A stretch of 64,000 nt of DNA from Halopenitus sp041821145 (GTDB taxonomy: Archaea > Halobacteriota > Halobacteria > Halobacteriales > Haloferacaceae): the NCBI RefSeq assembly GCF_041821145.1, contig NZ_JBGUBC010000006.1, positions 1-64,000 of the forward strand, in the 5' to 3' direction. This document shows, one piece after another, positions 25,423 to 35,307 of the stretch. The notes beneath the pieces were generated by a model. It made no database searches, was not told the DNA's origin, and saw only the letters and a list, made by a program, of their open reading frames with translations. The number at the start of each line of letters is the position of its first letter. The stretch's first letter is position 1. The translations under genes were made by a program, and so were the position numbers.

Positions 25423-26297
25423 CACGCGTCTGGACCCAGGTCCGCAGCGTCGAGGCCGGCGAGGTCGACCTCACCGGGCTCAACCTCGACATCAAGGTCC
25501 GGAAGCCGAAGGAGGACCCGCTCGGGTTCGACGTCCAGACGTGGAACCTCTCGCGGGACTCCTGGAGCCGGATCGACAAGGGAGACCTCGTCCGCATCCG
25601 CCTCGGATGGGACGAGGCCGACGTCGCGACGGTCTGCCTCGGGAAGATCGAGACGGCGAAGCCCTCGCGGGACGGCCGCGACAAGAACTACCGTCTGAAA
25701 GGCGTCGACGAGTCCGAGGCGGCGACGAAGACGAGGATCTCCGGTCGGTGGCGAAACCGCAGCCCCGACGAGATCGTCTCGGCGATCGCCGGCGAGATTG
25801 GGCTGACCCCGATCGTCAAGGACGTCGGTGACGAGATCGACGGCGCCTACTCGGTGACTCGCGAGCAGCAGGTCCGAGCGTGGCTCGACGAGCTGCTCGA
25901 CTACGCCGCCGACATGACCGGGGCGGCCTGGGAGTGGTTCGCCTCGCGCGGCCGGCTTCACTTCGTCCCGCAGACGCAGGAGACGGTCGACGCGCCGACG
26001 CTCTCGTACGACAACACCCTGCTCTCGATCCAGGACACGACGGAGCCGGACGACGACGTCGACGAGAAGCTTGAGTTCGAGGCGATGCTCGAACCGGCGA
26101 TCGAGAAGGGCGCCGCGGTCTACGTCGACACCGAGGACTTCGAGGGCGCCTACAGAGTCGACGAGTACGAGTTTCAGTCCTCGACCGAGTCGGGTGACCA
26201 CCTCGTCCGGGGGAAGTGTACGCCGATCGAGGCGGCGCGGCCCGCGAACCAGCCGACGTACGGTGGCGGCCGCGGCCGAACTGGGGTGACACGCTGA
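25419..26297 (+). CDS. baseplate hub protein, gpP/gpD-like
   Basis: 292 residues. Pattern of gp27/VgrG-type hubs: an N-terminal barrel (DIKVRKPKEDPLGFDVQTWN, GDLVRIRLGWDE, VCLGKIET), a middle domain (SPDEIVSAIAGEIGLTPIV, WLDELLDYAADMTGAAWEWF), and a C-terminal barrel ending HLVRGKCTPIEA. It links tube to spike. It overlaps the spike gene by one base. Confidence 0.82.
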   Translation: MTRVWTQVRSVEAGEVDLTGLNLDIKVRKPKEDPLGFDVQTWNLSRDSWSRIDKGDLVRIRLGWDEADVATVCLGKIETAKPSRDGRDKNYRLKGVDESEAATKTRISGRWRNRSPDEIVSAIAGEIGLTPIVKDVGDEIDGAYSVTREQQVRAWLDELLDYAADMTGAAWEWFASRGRLHFVPQTQETVDAPTLSYDNTLLSIQDTTEPDDDVDEKLEFEAMLEPAIEKGAAVYVDTEDFEGAYRVDEYEFQSSTESGDHLVRGKCTPIEAARPANQPTYGGGRGRTGVTR

Positions 26298-26977
26298 TGT
26301 CCCGCGACGTACCCGAGGGCGATGGCGGCGATTCGGGCGGGCTAAACATCGTCGCGACGCTGCGGAAGTTCGTCAACGACTCAGTCCGCGGGATTTACAC
26401 GACGTCGACGGTCATCGTGGTCGGCGTCAACGAGGCAACCCGGCGGGCCGAGGTCGAGCTGAAGGCCGATCGGAACGCCCTCGTCGACAACGTCCCGATC
26501 GCCTCGCCGTTCGCGACCGACGGCGCCGGGATGATCGTCCCCGTTCAGGAGGGCGACGAGGGGCTCCTCTTCCACGCTCGCGAGCCCATCGAGAAACAGC
26601 TCGCGACGTCCGGCGAGGTCGCGCCGGAAGGGGAGCGGCGGTTCACCCTCGAAGCCGGCGTCTTCCTCCCGGAGATTTGGCTCGACGACATGGACGTCCC
26701 CGACCACCAGGATGGGGAGTTCCAGATTGCCATCCAGGACGACGGCTCGGCACTGCGGATGTTCCCTGACGGCCGCGTCCGCGTCGAGCACACCTCGGGA
26801 AAGGTCATTGCGATGGACGCGGCCGGCGCCGTGACGATCGGCAACGAAGCATCCGCAGCGGCGGTCCTCAATGCCGACGCCGAGCTTGAGTACGAGGACA
26901 CCCAGCCCGACGGCTCGACGTCGACGAAGACGGTCGACGTCATCGACCCGGGAACGACTGACCTAGAGTCATCATGA
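26297..26977 (+). CDS. baseplate spike, gpV/Mu gp45-like
   Basis: 226 residues from ATG 26297. After a short linker comes an OB-fold-like region (VGVNEATRRAEVELKADR; GMIVPVQEGDEGLLFHAREP) and a C-terminal beta-helix-like repeat region (GSALRMFPDGRVRVEHTSGK, VIAMDAAGAVTIGN). This is the central membrane- or S-layer-puncturing spike. No metal-binding HxH tip is visible. Confidence 0.82.
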   Translation: MSRDVPEGDGGDSGGLNIVATLRKFVNDSVRGIYTTSTVIVVGVNEATRRAEVELKADRNALVDNVPIASPFATDGAGMIVPVQEGDEGLLFHAREPIEKQLATSGEVAPEGERRFTLEAGVFLPEIWLDDMDVPDHQDGEFQIAIQDDGSALRMFPDGRVRVEHTSGKVIAMDAAGAVTIGNEASAAAVLNADAELEYEDTQPDGSTSTKTVDVIDPGTTDLESS

Positions 26978-26984
26978 GAGAATT

Positions 26985-27347
26985 ATGAAATACAAACGAA
27001 CGCTCCGAGTCGAATCGAACGGCGATATCGCGATGCCGAATCAGAAAGCGGAGTTCCTTGACGGCCAGCGCGGCGCCGTCCAGGAGCTCAAGATTCTACT
27101 CTCGACGGTCCGCGGCGAGGACCCGTTCGCGCCGGACCACGGTCTCGACCTTTTCGAGGCGGTCGGTGGCCCCGACGCGATCCTGGAGCGGGAGATTCGT
27201 CGGGCGCTGATCCGAGACGAGCGCGTCGACGCAGTGGACTCCGTCGAAATCGGGCGGAACGAACCGGGCGCACGCGTTGCCGAGGTGATAGTTGGTGTAT
27301 CGCTCTTCGATAGCGACACCGTCCAGTTCGCCGCGGAGGTCGGATAG
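26985..27347 (+). CDS. baseplate wedge protein, gp25-like
   Basis: 120 residues. FLDGQRGAVQELKILLSTVR, then FAPDHGLDLFEAVG and ALIRDERVDAVDSVEIG, reproduce the gp25/gpW (Mu gp46) pattern, including the charged residues around the turn. It precedes the gpJ gene, as in Mu and P2, and abuts it with no gap. Confidence 0.88.
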   Translation: MKYKRTLRVESNGDIAMPNQKAEFLDGQRGAVQELKILLSTVRGEDPFAPDHGLDLFEAVGGPDAILEREIRRALIRDERVDAVDSVEIGRNEPGARVAEVIVGVSLFDSDTVQFAAEVG

Positions 27348-28610
27348 ATGCCCTACGGAGTTCAGCAGGACGGGAGTTTCGAACGGAAGCACGTCGATAC
27401 GATCCGACAGGATCTGAAGCGTATCTTCAAGAATGAGCTCGGCGAGGACATCGAGCTCCGTCCGAGTTCGCCGATCACCCAGATCATCGACGCCACTGCG
27501 ATCGAACTCGCGCGGCAGTGGGCCGCGGCGGAGGGTGCCTACTACGCGAGCTTCTACCAGGACGCGAGCGGCGAGGCGCTTGACAAACAACTCGCGTTGG
27601 CGGGCTTCTCACGGATCCCGACCCGCCCCGCGACCGGTGAGGTTGAGTTCTCGCGCAGTGACCCGGCACCGAGCGACGTCACGATCTCGGCAGGGACGAC
27701 TATCACGACCGAGCGGACCGAGACTCGCCCGCGGATTCCCTTTGAGACGACCGAGGGTGTCACTCTTACCAAGGGGGCGACATCGGTGATAGCGCCGGTC
27801 GAGGGGCTCAAACCCTGGCAGACGGATCTCGACGAACGGTGGCTCGGTGAGGAGACGAATGTCGCAGCTGGAACGATTATCCGCTTCGAAGACCCTGTTT
27901 CCGGCGTCGACGCCGTGACGAACCCAAAGCCGACCGGTGATTCCACCGTTGATTTCGCTGAGGGCCGCGACCGCGAGACAGACGCGGAGTTCAAACTGCG
28001 GTACGAGAACACATTCGCGGCACCTGGATCGTCGACGCCACCCGCGATGGAGGCGTCGATCTTCCAGTTCGATGAGGATATCGTCTCTGTGCGTGTCGAA
28101 GAGCGGCGTGACGACCAGAACAACGAGTACGGGCCCGAGGTGGTTGTCCTCGCACCGAACGTCGCCGATGACAGTATCGCACAGGCTATCCTCGAGAGTC
28201 GTGGCGCTGGCCTCCAATCGTATGGCTCGCTCTCGGGGATCGCGACGATGGATGACGGTCGTGAACGAATCGAATCATTCGAACGCGCCGATCGGATCAC
28301 CATCTACGTCGATGTCGATCTTACGACGAGTTCGACGTTTCCGGATGATGGCGAGAATCGGATCGAGAATTCGATCATCCGGTATATCGGCGGACAAGCT
28401 CACGATGACATCCAGTATCCTGGTCTCGAAATCGGAGAAGACGTCATCTACGACCAGGTGAAGCGTCGCGTGATGGAGGTTCGGGGCGTTGTCCAGGCCG
28501 ACGTCTATCTCGGAACGGGTGATCCGCCCGAGAGCGAGTCGAACGTGACGATCCGCGACCTCGAGGTCGCGATGACCGGCACCGACGAGGTGGCTGTCAC
28601 AGATGTCTAG
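27348..28610 (+). CDS. baseplate J-like protein
   Basis: 420 residues. The N-terminus (SPITQIIDATAIELARQWAA; ASGEALDKQLALAGFSRIPT) is a textbook Mu gp47/P2 gpJ start. It is followed by the typical RDRETDAEFKLRYENTFAAP and SIFQFDEDIVSVRVEERRDD segments. It forms the baseplate wedge that triggers contraction. The end overlaps the next gene by 8 bp. Confidence 0.92.
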   Translation: MPYGVQQDGSFERKHVDTIRQDLKRIFKNELGEDIELRPSSPITQIIDATAIELARQWAAAEGAYYASFYQDASGEALDKQLALAGFSRIPTRPATGEVEFSRSDPAPSDVTISAGTTITTERTETRPRIPFETTEGVTLTKGATSVIAPVEGLKPWQTDLDERWLGEETNVAAGTIIRFEDPVSGVDAVTNPKPTGDSTVDFAEGRDRETDAEFKLRYENTFAAPGSSTPPAMEASIFQFDEDIVSVRVEERRDDQNNEYGPEVVVLAPNVADDSIAQAILESRGAGLQSYGSLSGIATMDDGRERIESFERADRITIYVDVDLTTSSTFPDDGENRIENSIIRYIGGQAHDDIQYPGLEIGEDVIYDQVKRRVMEVRGVVQADVYLGTGDPPESESNVTIRDLEVAMTGTDEVAVTDV

Positions 28611-29514
28611 TGACGAGACGCCCGCAGAGCGACTCGAGGAGCTTCTCAAAACGCCATACGACTCGGAAGGAGAGGTCTGGCAGGCCCTTCTGACTGCGTT
28701 CGCGAACGAGTATGAGGAGTTTGAGCAAACCCTCACCGAGGTACAGAAACAGAAATTCGTTGAAACGGCGACTGGCGAGCCGCTCAACAAGATCGCCGAC
28801 CTGTTCGGACTTAATCGGCGCCAAGACGAGACAGTTGATGCGTTCCGTGTTCGCGTGAAGGCGGCGTTACGGTCGCAGATCACGACGGCAACCGTCGAGG
28901 AGGTGCGTGATATTGTCGCGCTATTACTCGCAACCGACGTAGAGAACGTCAACGTTGAGGAGCCGTTTGATCGCGCACAGGCACAAATCCTGCTTGACGT
29001 CCGTAACGAACTCTCGACTGTCGACATCACGAGTTCGCAATTCATCGATGTCGTCGACGCCGCAGTCGCCGCTGGCGTCGGTGTCGGGATCCTATTGACT
29101 GAGGAACTCGAGGATACGCTCACACTCGACGACGTAGCCGCTGTACAAACCGATGTCGTCGCTTCGGAGTTGCCCATCGTTAACGAGACGACCCACACCC
29201 GAATAGAGGAGTCGACGCAATCCTTCTGGAACGAGGGCCGCTGGAACCTCGACCACTACGACACCCTGAAAGCGGTGCTTGAGGACGAGGTACACTTGGA
29301 GACGGTCGCACTCACCGATGCAACGGCTGTCGACGATATGCCTCTCGTCGCGAGCGAGTCGCCGGCGATCAGCGATGGAGCCGCCGTCCAGATTGATGCG
29401 GTCGCGATTGAAGAGATCGCGGTCAGTGCTACGGTTCGCGAACGAATTGAACCCGTTGAAGCAGCGTCCTGGAACGAAGGTCGCTGGAATATCGACACCT
29501 ACGCAGAATTATGA
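28603..29514 (+). CDS. baseplate wedge/gpI-like protein
   Basis: 303 residues. The first 100 (NEYEEFEQTLTEVQKQKFVE; PLNKIADLFGLNRRQDETVD) match proteins found after gpJ. The second half contains two related blocks, each ending WNEGRWNLDHYD or WNEGRWNIDTYA, probable fibre-anchoring repeats. The position equals P2 gpI/Mu gp48, which connects baseplate to fibres. Overlaps the next gene by 4 bp. Confidence 0.75.
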   Translation: MSSDETPAERLEELLKTPYDSEGEVWQALLTAFANEYEEFEQTLTEVQKQKFVETATGEPLNKIADLFGLNRRQDETVDAFRVRVKAALRSQITTATVEEVRDIVALLLATDVENVNVEEPFDRAQAQILLDVRNELSTVDITSSQFIDVVDAAVAAGVGVGILLTEELEDTLTLDDVAAVQTDVVASELPIVNETTHTRIEESTQSFWNEGRWNLDHYDTLKAVLEDEVHLETVALTDATAVDDMPLVASESPAISDGAAVQIDAVAIEEIAVSATVRERIEPVEAASWNEGRWNIDTYAEL

Positions 29515-30086
29515 CAGAAGTCCAAACTACGTCAGTTACAGACAACGTCCGAGTGGCAACGTACGCGATCGAAACGATCCGCGAACTAATCCCTGACTGG
29601 GACCGGATAAGCCGACTAGAGAGGATCGCAGCACTCGAAGACCTAGAACCTGAGACCGAGTTCTCGACGCACAACGTCTCGACGTCGACGTACCGTGAGT
29701 ACCTCGCACAGCTCCACAATCCCGAAGTAAACTCACAGAGCGTCACTTGGACGCATCTGGCGTTTGGTGATGACGGGACCGCCGAATCGCTTGGTGACGA
29801 GCACCTCCTCAATGAAGTCTATCGCGATGCAATCGACGATCACGTCAACAATTCGTCAGACAATGAGTACGCGGCCGTTCTTCTGATTGGAAGCGACGAG
29901 GCAGTTGGTCTCTCGCTGAAAGAGGCTGCACTCGTGAGTGAGGCTGATCCTTCGAACAGTGACGATATCGCGGCAAATCGAGCCTTGCTTGACGATCCTG
30001 ACAACCGACTCGATCCGAAGGATAGTGATCACGCTGTGACTGTCCGGATCGAACTCTCGTACCTCGACAATAGTGAGGTGGTCTAA
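29511..30086 (+). CDS. tail fibre-associated protein
   Basis: 191 residues, acidic. The segment WTHLAFGDDGTAESLGDEHL and the pattern LSLKEAALVSEADPS resemble fibre N-terminal or baseplate-attachment proteins of tailed viruses. No clear family. It lies between the gpI-like and fibre genes in the same operon. Function inferred from position. Confidence 0.62.
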   Translation: MTEVQTTSVTDNVRVATYAIETIRELIPDWDRISRLERIAALEDLEPETEFSTHNVSTSTYREYLAQLHNPEVNSQSVTWTHLAFGDDGTAESLGDEHLLNEVYRDAIDDHVNNSSDNEYAAVLLIGSDEAVGLSLKEAALVSEADPSNSDDIAANRALLDDPDNRLDPKDSDHAVTVRIELSYLDNSEVV

Positions 30087-30965
30087 ATGGATCGCGCACA
30101 GCCTGGGGCTCGCGGTTCGACAAATCGAAATATCGAATTTGGCGAGACGACCGGACAATACACCGACGGGTGGATCGTACCTGCTGACGACCCAACATTG
30201 TCGGCACAGCGATACACCTCCCTCGACGAGACGGCATTCAACGAGTTTGATGCTACCTACTCGGCTGACTCACTGTCGATCACCATCGACCCCGGGGAGG
30301 CGTTCGTTGACGGCTGGCTCGCTAGGGATGTTGCCACCGAGATCGTTCTTGATGGCGACACCCTAGGACAGACGATCGTTATTGGATGGGATCCGGATGC
30401 CATCTACGACGATCAACAACATTCTGTCCGAGATGAGGCCGATAAGGTCATTGTTGCTCATCAACGAGACGTCGATCAGACCTATCCGACTGCTGAAATC
30501 TGGACCTTTGATACAGATATAACCGGAATCACGAACGTCGAGGATCACCGCGATATTGGTCCACAGCTTTCCGAAAAGATCGCTGGCCGGACAGCGATCG
30601 ACTACCGTGAAGTCGTCGTCGACAACCCAGAGCGACTTCCGATAACGGTACTCAAGAATGGAGAATCGATTGAGGTTCCAGTGTACGTCGATGACGGCGA
30701 AACGCTAGCGGTCTATCGGTGGGGAGCATTTGACGCTTCCAGCGCGTTCGCGCCAACTGGGCTTGACGTAGAGTTGCTTGATGGAAACGATACTATTCAG
30801 GAGTCACAGAATACCGCAAATACCGAAAGTGACCGGACACCTGTCGCATCGCATGAAAACACCTCGGGTGAACCGACTGTGCTGAAACTTCGTGCAAAAA
30901 ACTACACTGGAAGTACGATTGAGAATCCCGGCGTAGGATCTCATTTCGGCTATGTGGTGATTTAG
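30087..30965 (+). CDS. tail fibre-like protein
   Basis: 292 residues. The N-terminal half (GARGSTNRNIEFGETTGQYT; LSITIDPGEAFVDGWLARDV) is typical of fibre shaft proteins with a carbohydrate-module-like domain. The C-terminal half is strand-rich (IEVPVYVDDGETLAVYRWGA). Codon use shifts toward lower GC here, as is usual for fast-changing host-recognition genes. Ligand unknown. Confidence 0.68.
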   Translation: MDRAQPGARGSTNRNIEFGETTGQYTDGWIVPADDPTLSAQRYTSLDETAFNEFDATYSADSLSITIDPGEAFVDGWLARDVATEIVLDGDTLGQTIVIGWDPDAIYDDQQHSVRDEADKVIVAHQRDVDQTYPTAEIWTFDTDITGITNVEDHRDIGPQLSEKIAGRTAIDYREVVVDNPERLPITVLKNGESIEVPVYVDDGETLAVYRWGAFDASSAFAPTGLDVELLDGNDTIQESQNTANTESDRTPVASHENTSGEPTVLKLRAKNYTGSTIENPGVGSHFGYVVI

Positions 30966-31916
30966 ATGCCTCGAGGATTGACTGTCTTTGGGGACAGGTC
31001 TCTCCAAGTGACAGGGAGATCGTGGTCTAGAAAACTCATACCAGACAGCCAGGGAGCGCTTGTTGATAATCTAATAGTTGACGGTGAAACATACAGGCGC
31101 TATGTATGGGAGAATAGTGGGCAACTCATTCCGCAAACTGAAGAAACCGACGTTGATGTTCTTATTATCGGCGGAGGTGGCGGTGGTGGCGGTGACCGCG
31201 GCGGTGGCGGTGGTGCTGGCGAGCTGATACACAAAGAGAACTATACGATCTCCCAGGAGGTCTCTATTGCTGTTGGTGACGGTGGCGCAGGTGGATCGAA
31301 TGACTTTGGTGAAAACGGAAGCAACAGCAGTTTCGGCTCTTTGGTTGCTCTAGGTGGCGGTGGTGGCGCGCCTCATGGGAGTGAAGGCAAAGACGGTGGA
31401 TCCGGTGGCGGTGGAGGCTGTAACGAAAACAATGGTGGGTTGCCAATAGCCGACACTGGAGTCGGTTATGCTGGTGGGTACGGGCCTGTGAACTGGTCAA
31501 ATAGTGGTTCTGCTGGTGGTGGTGGCGGTGCCGGTAGTGAGGGAGACACTCCTCAAGGGGGAGATGGGTATCTCGACCATCCGGGCAACGGCGGTGAGGG
31601 AGTTGACATGAGTTATGCGTTCGGAGATGATTATGGACAAAGCGGTCTGTTCGCAGGCGGTGGAGCTGGCGGGACTGAAGGCAATGATGGTGCAACAAAC
31701 AACAGCGACTATTTGCGACCCATAGGCAAAGCCGGGGGTGGTGATGGGGGACGTATTGAATATGATGGTGGTGACGGCTACAACGAAGATAACGGAACCG
31801 ATGCCGAGGCGAACACCGGGTCTGGCGGAGGGGGAGGAAACTCCTCGGATAGTACTGTCACATCAGGAGGTCGCGGTGCCTCAGGAATTGTTATCGTTCG
31901 CTTTGGGCCAATATAA
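30966..31916 (+). CDS. glycine-rich tail adhesin
   Basis: 316 residues. After an 80-residue N-terminal domain comes a long series of Gly blocks (IIGGGGGGGGDRGGGGGAGE; VALGGGGGAP; GGSGGGGGC; SAGGGGGAG; FAGGGAGG), separated by short variable loops, ending SGIVIVRFGPI. This is the architecture of polyglycine-II adhesins such as those of T-even-type phages, where the loops between Gly strands bind the receptor. The last gene of the tail operon; probably the host-recognition tip. Confidence 0.8.
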   Translation: MPRGLTVFGDRSLQVTGRSWSRKLIPDSQGALVDNLIVDGETYRRYVWENSGQLIPQTEETDVDVLIIGGGGGGGGDRGGGGGAGELIHKENYTISQEVSIAVGDGGAGGSNDFGENGSNSSFGSLVALGGGGGAPHGSEGKDGGSGGGGGCNENNGGLPIADTGVGYAGGYGPVNWSNSGSAGGGGGAGSEGDTPQGGDGYLDHPGNGGEGVDMSYAFGDDYGQSGLFAGGGAGGTEGNDGATNNSDYLRPIGKAGGGDGGRIEYDGGDGYNEDNGTDAEANTGSGGGGGNSSDSTVTSGGRGASGIVIVRFGPI

Positions 31917-32084
31917 TCTGTAACAGATCATATCACATGATTTGTATAGAATATTGATAACAACCTCAATCTATAGCTGAGTAAGCTGACTTGTACATCC
32001 TTGATATCGAGACATTTAGACACTTAACCCTCATTTTCGCATAGGCGGGGATGAATATATTAAAATCTCACAGGAAATCGTATG
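31917..32084. terminator. AT-rich convergent intergenic region
   Basis: Between the end of the tail operon and the convergent end of the glycosyltransferase gene lie 168 AT-rich bases with a short inverted repeat (ATCAT-atcac-ATGAT at 31928-31942). Transcription from both sides probably ends here; no single strong terminator can be named. Confidence 0.35.
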
Positions 32085-34031
32085 CTAATTTGATTCTTGT
32101 GCTTCTTTTCCTTCTGGAAGAACAAGTGTGGCAGATGATAAGGATGAATTCATAGATGAACGAAGATCAGTCACATTTTCGCCATCTGATACGAACACCC
32201 AATAAACATATTCGCTATCTCTAAAACTATCGTACTTTTCGCCACTATGATCAACGACAAACAATAATTTATATTCATTTTCCAGAGTTTCGCTCGAGTA
32301 TATGCTCCCCATTAATCCACCTCTTTGATATGAACTTTTGCTATTGCCAGTCAAAATAATGAATTTTGGTTCTTTATTCAGTACATCCTGTGAAGAGCGA
32401 TCTCCATGGGCAGCTTCGATGCTATTTAAGCCAATTAAGTCAATGACACGACAATTGCAGTAATAGGGAATCGCTCCAGCATCTCCAAGTGCTACATAAT
32501 CCGTTCTATCTGTATTGTTGTCTAACCACTTCCCAAGCGGAATATTACCATCATCCAATAGTGACCCGTAGCCCTCCCCAAATGACTGGAGCTCATCATG
32601 GGAATACACTGGCGAATTGAAACTTCCATCTTGAAGTTGGGCCGTTGATTCTGATTGTAGTGGTATACTACTGACACCGAACGGATTTATCAACAATATC
32701 ACCAATACAACCAATACGCCCTTGCTTAAATTGGATCTTTCTGGCCCATTTTCAACAATATTGTTGAGACTCACCAACCCAACTATGCTTAGAATACTGA
32801 CAACTGGGACCACGGGATGGAAAAATCTGATTGCGTGCATCATACTTGAAGAGATCACCATTGACAAGGCGACCCAAACCAAAACTAAACTCATTAATAG
32901 TATCACAGATTCTGAATTGGAACCATTCATGGGCAGTGGATTCACAATTCCCGCCACCTTCTTTGACAGGAGAGTACTTACCCCAATACCCAATATCATC
33001 AATCCTGCCGAACCTGATAATATCCTGAGGTAGTTGATTGTATTTATAGTTGATTTTTCAAGCACTCCATCCGACGATAGAGTTGCTGCGATAAAGTCGG
33101 GTGTAATAATCAACCCTAGTACAAGCCCTGAGAGACCAGTAGTCAGTAACACCCCTGATATAGCAAATGTTAGCTTCCTGCTTGCAGACTGTTTTGTGTG
33201 GATATAATATCCAATGGCGGCTGGCAATAAAAGAACAAACAAATAGGAAACAAACTGTAGCGGATGTGTGATCACCGATGTGCCTGCTCCCCCCTTTATG
33301 TAAACTGTATTCGGGAAAAGGTATCCATAATAAAGTAGTCGCCATATGAAGTATGTTGTATAAATAAACCCTCCAAAGAACAGTAATTGAGCGGATTTTA
33401 TGCCGGCATTTTTGATTGATTCCGATCTATACTTCAGCAGAAAGTAGACACCCACCACAACGAGGAAAACTGCCATTCCCTCATGTCGGGTGAGAGCGAA
33501 TAACCCGAATGATATCGACGCACAAACCCGTTCATAGACGCTATTCTCTCGCAAAACCAAATAAATTGACACCAGGAACAACAGCGTAAACAAAGACGTG
33601 GCTAGGCCGGCGACAGCCCAAAATGCTATTGCGGGAATTGTTGAGTAAAGCAATACAGAAAACGAACTTGCCCTCTTCGAAAGGCCAACTTCCCTTCCAA
33701 TTGCATATATGAGTGGCAACTGGCCAATCGCAGCTAACCCACCCAGTATCTTAGCCGCGAAAATGCCCTCAAGTCCGAGTGACAAGTACGATGCCATAAT
33801 CATGACCCAAAGGAAATTTGAGTATCCTTCAACCGGCGCTCCGCCATAATTCCAAGTCAGACCCCCTCCGGAAATCCAATTTTCTGCGTATCTTAGGCTT
33901 ATATAGGCGTCATCAACTGTGTGCGGCCACATAGCAAATAATTGATACGAGAAAATAGCAACCGCTACAACCATTACTAAATGATAGAAACCAAGACGAT
34001 CAGTCCCCCTCCGAATTATATTACCGTTCAT
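32085..34031 (-). CDS. GT-C membrane glycosyltransferase, AftB-like
   Basis: 648 residues, about 10-12 membrane helices and a C-terminal outer domain. The DD motif (TVDDAYISLRYAEN, Asp40-Asp41), followed by GGLTWNYGGAPVEGYSNFLW, is the signature of the AftB/Rv3805c-type GT-C group that uses polyprenyl-phosphate pentose donors in mycobacteria; other GT-C enzymes share part of it. I chose ATG 34031, which overlaps the SDR stop by 4 bp (ATGA). GC is far lower than in the virion genes. It probably adds a sugar to surface glycoprotein or lipid outside the cell. Confidence 0.82.
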   Translation of the reverse strand: MNGNIIRRGTDRLGFYHLVMVVAVAIFSYQLFAMWPHTVDDAYISLRYAENWISGGGLTWNYGGAPVEGYSNFLWVMIMASYLSLGLEGIFAAKILGGLAAIGQLPLIYAIGREVGLSKRASSFSVLLYSTIPAIAFWAVAGLATSLFTLLFLVSIYLVLRENSVYERVCASISFGLFALTRHEGMAVFLVVVGVYFLLKYRSESIKNAGIKSAQLLFFGGFIYTTYFIWRLLYYGYLFPNTVYIKGGAGTSVITHPLQFVSYLFVLLLPAAIGYYIHTKQSASRKLTFAISGVLLTTGLSGLVLGLIITPDFIAATLSSDGVLEKSTINTINYLRILSGSAGLMILGIGVSTLLSKKVAGIVNPLPMNGSNSESVILLMSLVLVWVALSMVISSSMMHAIRFFHPVVPVVSILSIVGLVSLNNIVENGPERSNLSKGVLVVLVILLINPFGVSSIPLQSESTAQLQDGSFNSPVYSHDELQSFGEGYGSLLDDGNIPLGKWLDNNTDRTDYVALGDAGAIPYYCNCRVIDLIGLNSIEAAHGDRSSQDVLNKEPKFIILTGNSKSSYQRGGLMGSIYSSETLENEYKLLFVVDHSGEKYDSFRDSEYVYWVFVSDGENVTDLRSSMNSSLSSATLVLPEGKEAQESN

Positions 34032-35119
34032 ATAATCTGGAATACCTTCTTGACTAATTTCAGAGCGCCTTGGTCCCAAGCAACTCTATGATCTTTTCCG
34101 GTTTGATCAGTAGATGGCTCATAGTTCTTTAAGTACCACTCATATGTGCTAATGAGTGCTTCTCTGTTAGAATATTCAGGTTCCCAACCGAGACTACGCA
34201 GCTTGTCCACAGATACGTAGGAATCCTCATGGGCAGTCTCGTATACCCACGGATATAGCGGCGAAAGATTGAGCGCGTTCAATACACGGAGTGCAAGTAC
34301 AGTCAATGGGGCAGGCGTCCCGATCACGCGCTTCCCAGTGCCAGCTTCGTCAAGCAACGCTTGGAAGTCCTCTTTCATTGTTTCGTACTCCGTTGCACCC
34401 ACGTTGAATGTGTCATTCACTTCTTCTTCCTCCAACGTGAACATCAATTCGATAGCCTGCACGAGGTCGTCTACGTGCAAGAGCTGATACTGGTTGTTAC
34501 CCCATCCCACGAGCGGGACATTCGCGCCGTCCTCGACCCAGTCAAATAGAACTTGGAAGACCCCGAGTCGTTGCGGGCCGATGAACGTTTTCGGCCGAAT
34601 TATCGGGACACACATCCCCATCCGACGGAAATCCTTACAGACTTTCTCGGCCTCTATCTTGGCGTTACCGTATGGCCCGACACCATCAAGCGGTGACTCT
34701 TCCGTAATTGGATGCGTTTCATGTGTTCCATAGACTGCTGTTGAGGAAATGTAGACGACTCGATCGATGTCGAGTTCATTTGCTGCCCAGAGCACAGAAC
34801 GCGTGCCGTCTACCGTTACCTCCCATATTTCGTCATCGTCCCAGAGAGGAAGTGCTGCCGCACTGTGGACAACTACGTCGGCATCAGCTTCTTCAAACCC
34901 ATCCAATACGGCATCCTCGTCGCGGACGTCTGCTTCTATGAAGTCAATGCCCTCTGTATCGTCCTCTTCGTTGAACGGCTTCAGATCGAGTGCAGTTACG
35001 TCCCAGCCCTGTTCATCCAAATGCTGGCACGTATGGAGGCCAAGAAAGCCTGTTCCACCGGTGACAACCACGGAGTCGTATTGGTTATCCTGAGATGTTT
35101 CCTCTTCTATCGTACTCAT
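34028..35119 (-). CDS. NAD-dependent epimerase/dehydratase (extended SDR)
   Basis: 363 residues. The Rossmann motif GGTGFLG is at residues 21-27, acidic ALDLKPF follows the second strand, and the active site has SSTAVYG with the YGNAK (YxxxK) pair. Such enzymes epimerise or dehydrate sugar nucleotides, or the prenyl-linked sugar in the DprE system. It is translationally coupled to the GT-C gene, so it probably makes or modifies that enzyme's donor. Substrate not determined. Confidence 0.88.
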   Translation of the reverse strand: MSTIEEETSQDNQYDSVVVTGGTGFLGLHTCQHLDEQGWDVTALDLKPFNEEDDTEGIDFIEADVRDEDAVLDGFEEADADVVVHSAAALPLWDDDEIWEVTVDGTRSVLWAANELDIDRVVYISSTAVYGTHETHPITEESPLDGVGPYGNAKIEAEKVCKDFRRMGMCVPIIRPKTFIGPQRLGVFQVLFDWVEDGANVPLVGWGNNQYQLLHVDDLVQAIELMFTLEEEEVNDTFNVGATEYETMKEDFQALLDEAGTGKRVIGTPAPLTVLALRVLNALNLSPLYPWVYETAHEDSYVSVDKLRSLGWEPEYSNREALISTYEWYLKNYEPSTDQTGKDHRVAWDQGALKLVKKVFQII

Positions 35120-35307
35120 CGTGTCGAACGACTTAGCGTGAACCCATTATGCTTTCTGTTCTGTCTACTTTGTCGCTGTGAACGAACCGCCTTGGAACTA
35201 GAAATATTATTTACCAGGCTGTGCCCTTCTCGACAATCCCAACTGAACAGATGTTGTAGGGACATAACCAGCAGAATTACCCTTTCACCGGCGAAAATCA
35301 TCTGTAG
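35120..35307. promoter_or_regulatory. divergent promoter region of cargo module
   Basis: 188 bp between the leftward SDR and the rightward YdjM-like gene, with A/T-rich islands (GAAATATTATTTACC near 35200-35214; CATTATGC near 35147-35154) in otherwise mixed DNA. It presumably drives both arms of the envelope module. Exact TATA boxes are not assigned. Confidence 0.4.

Noticed and set aside
31160..31880. GGTGGCGGT-type repeats considered as a tandem DNA repeat or CRISPR
   Set aside because: Spacing is irregular and each run encodes Gly blocks in one open frame; they are coding repeats of the adhesin.
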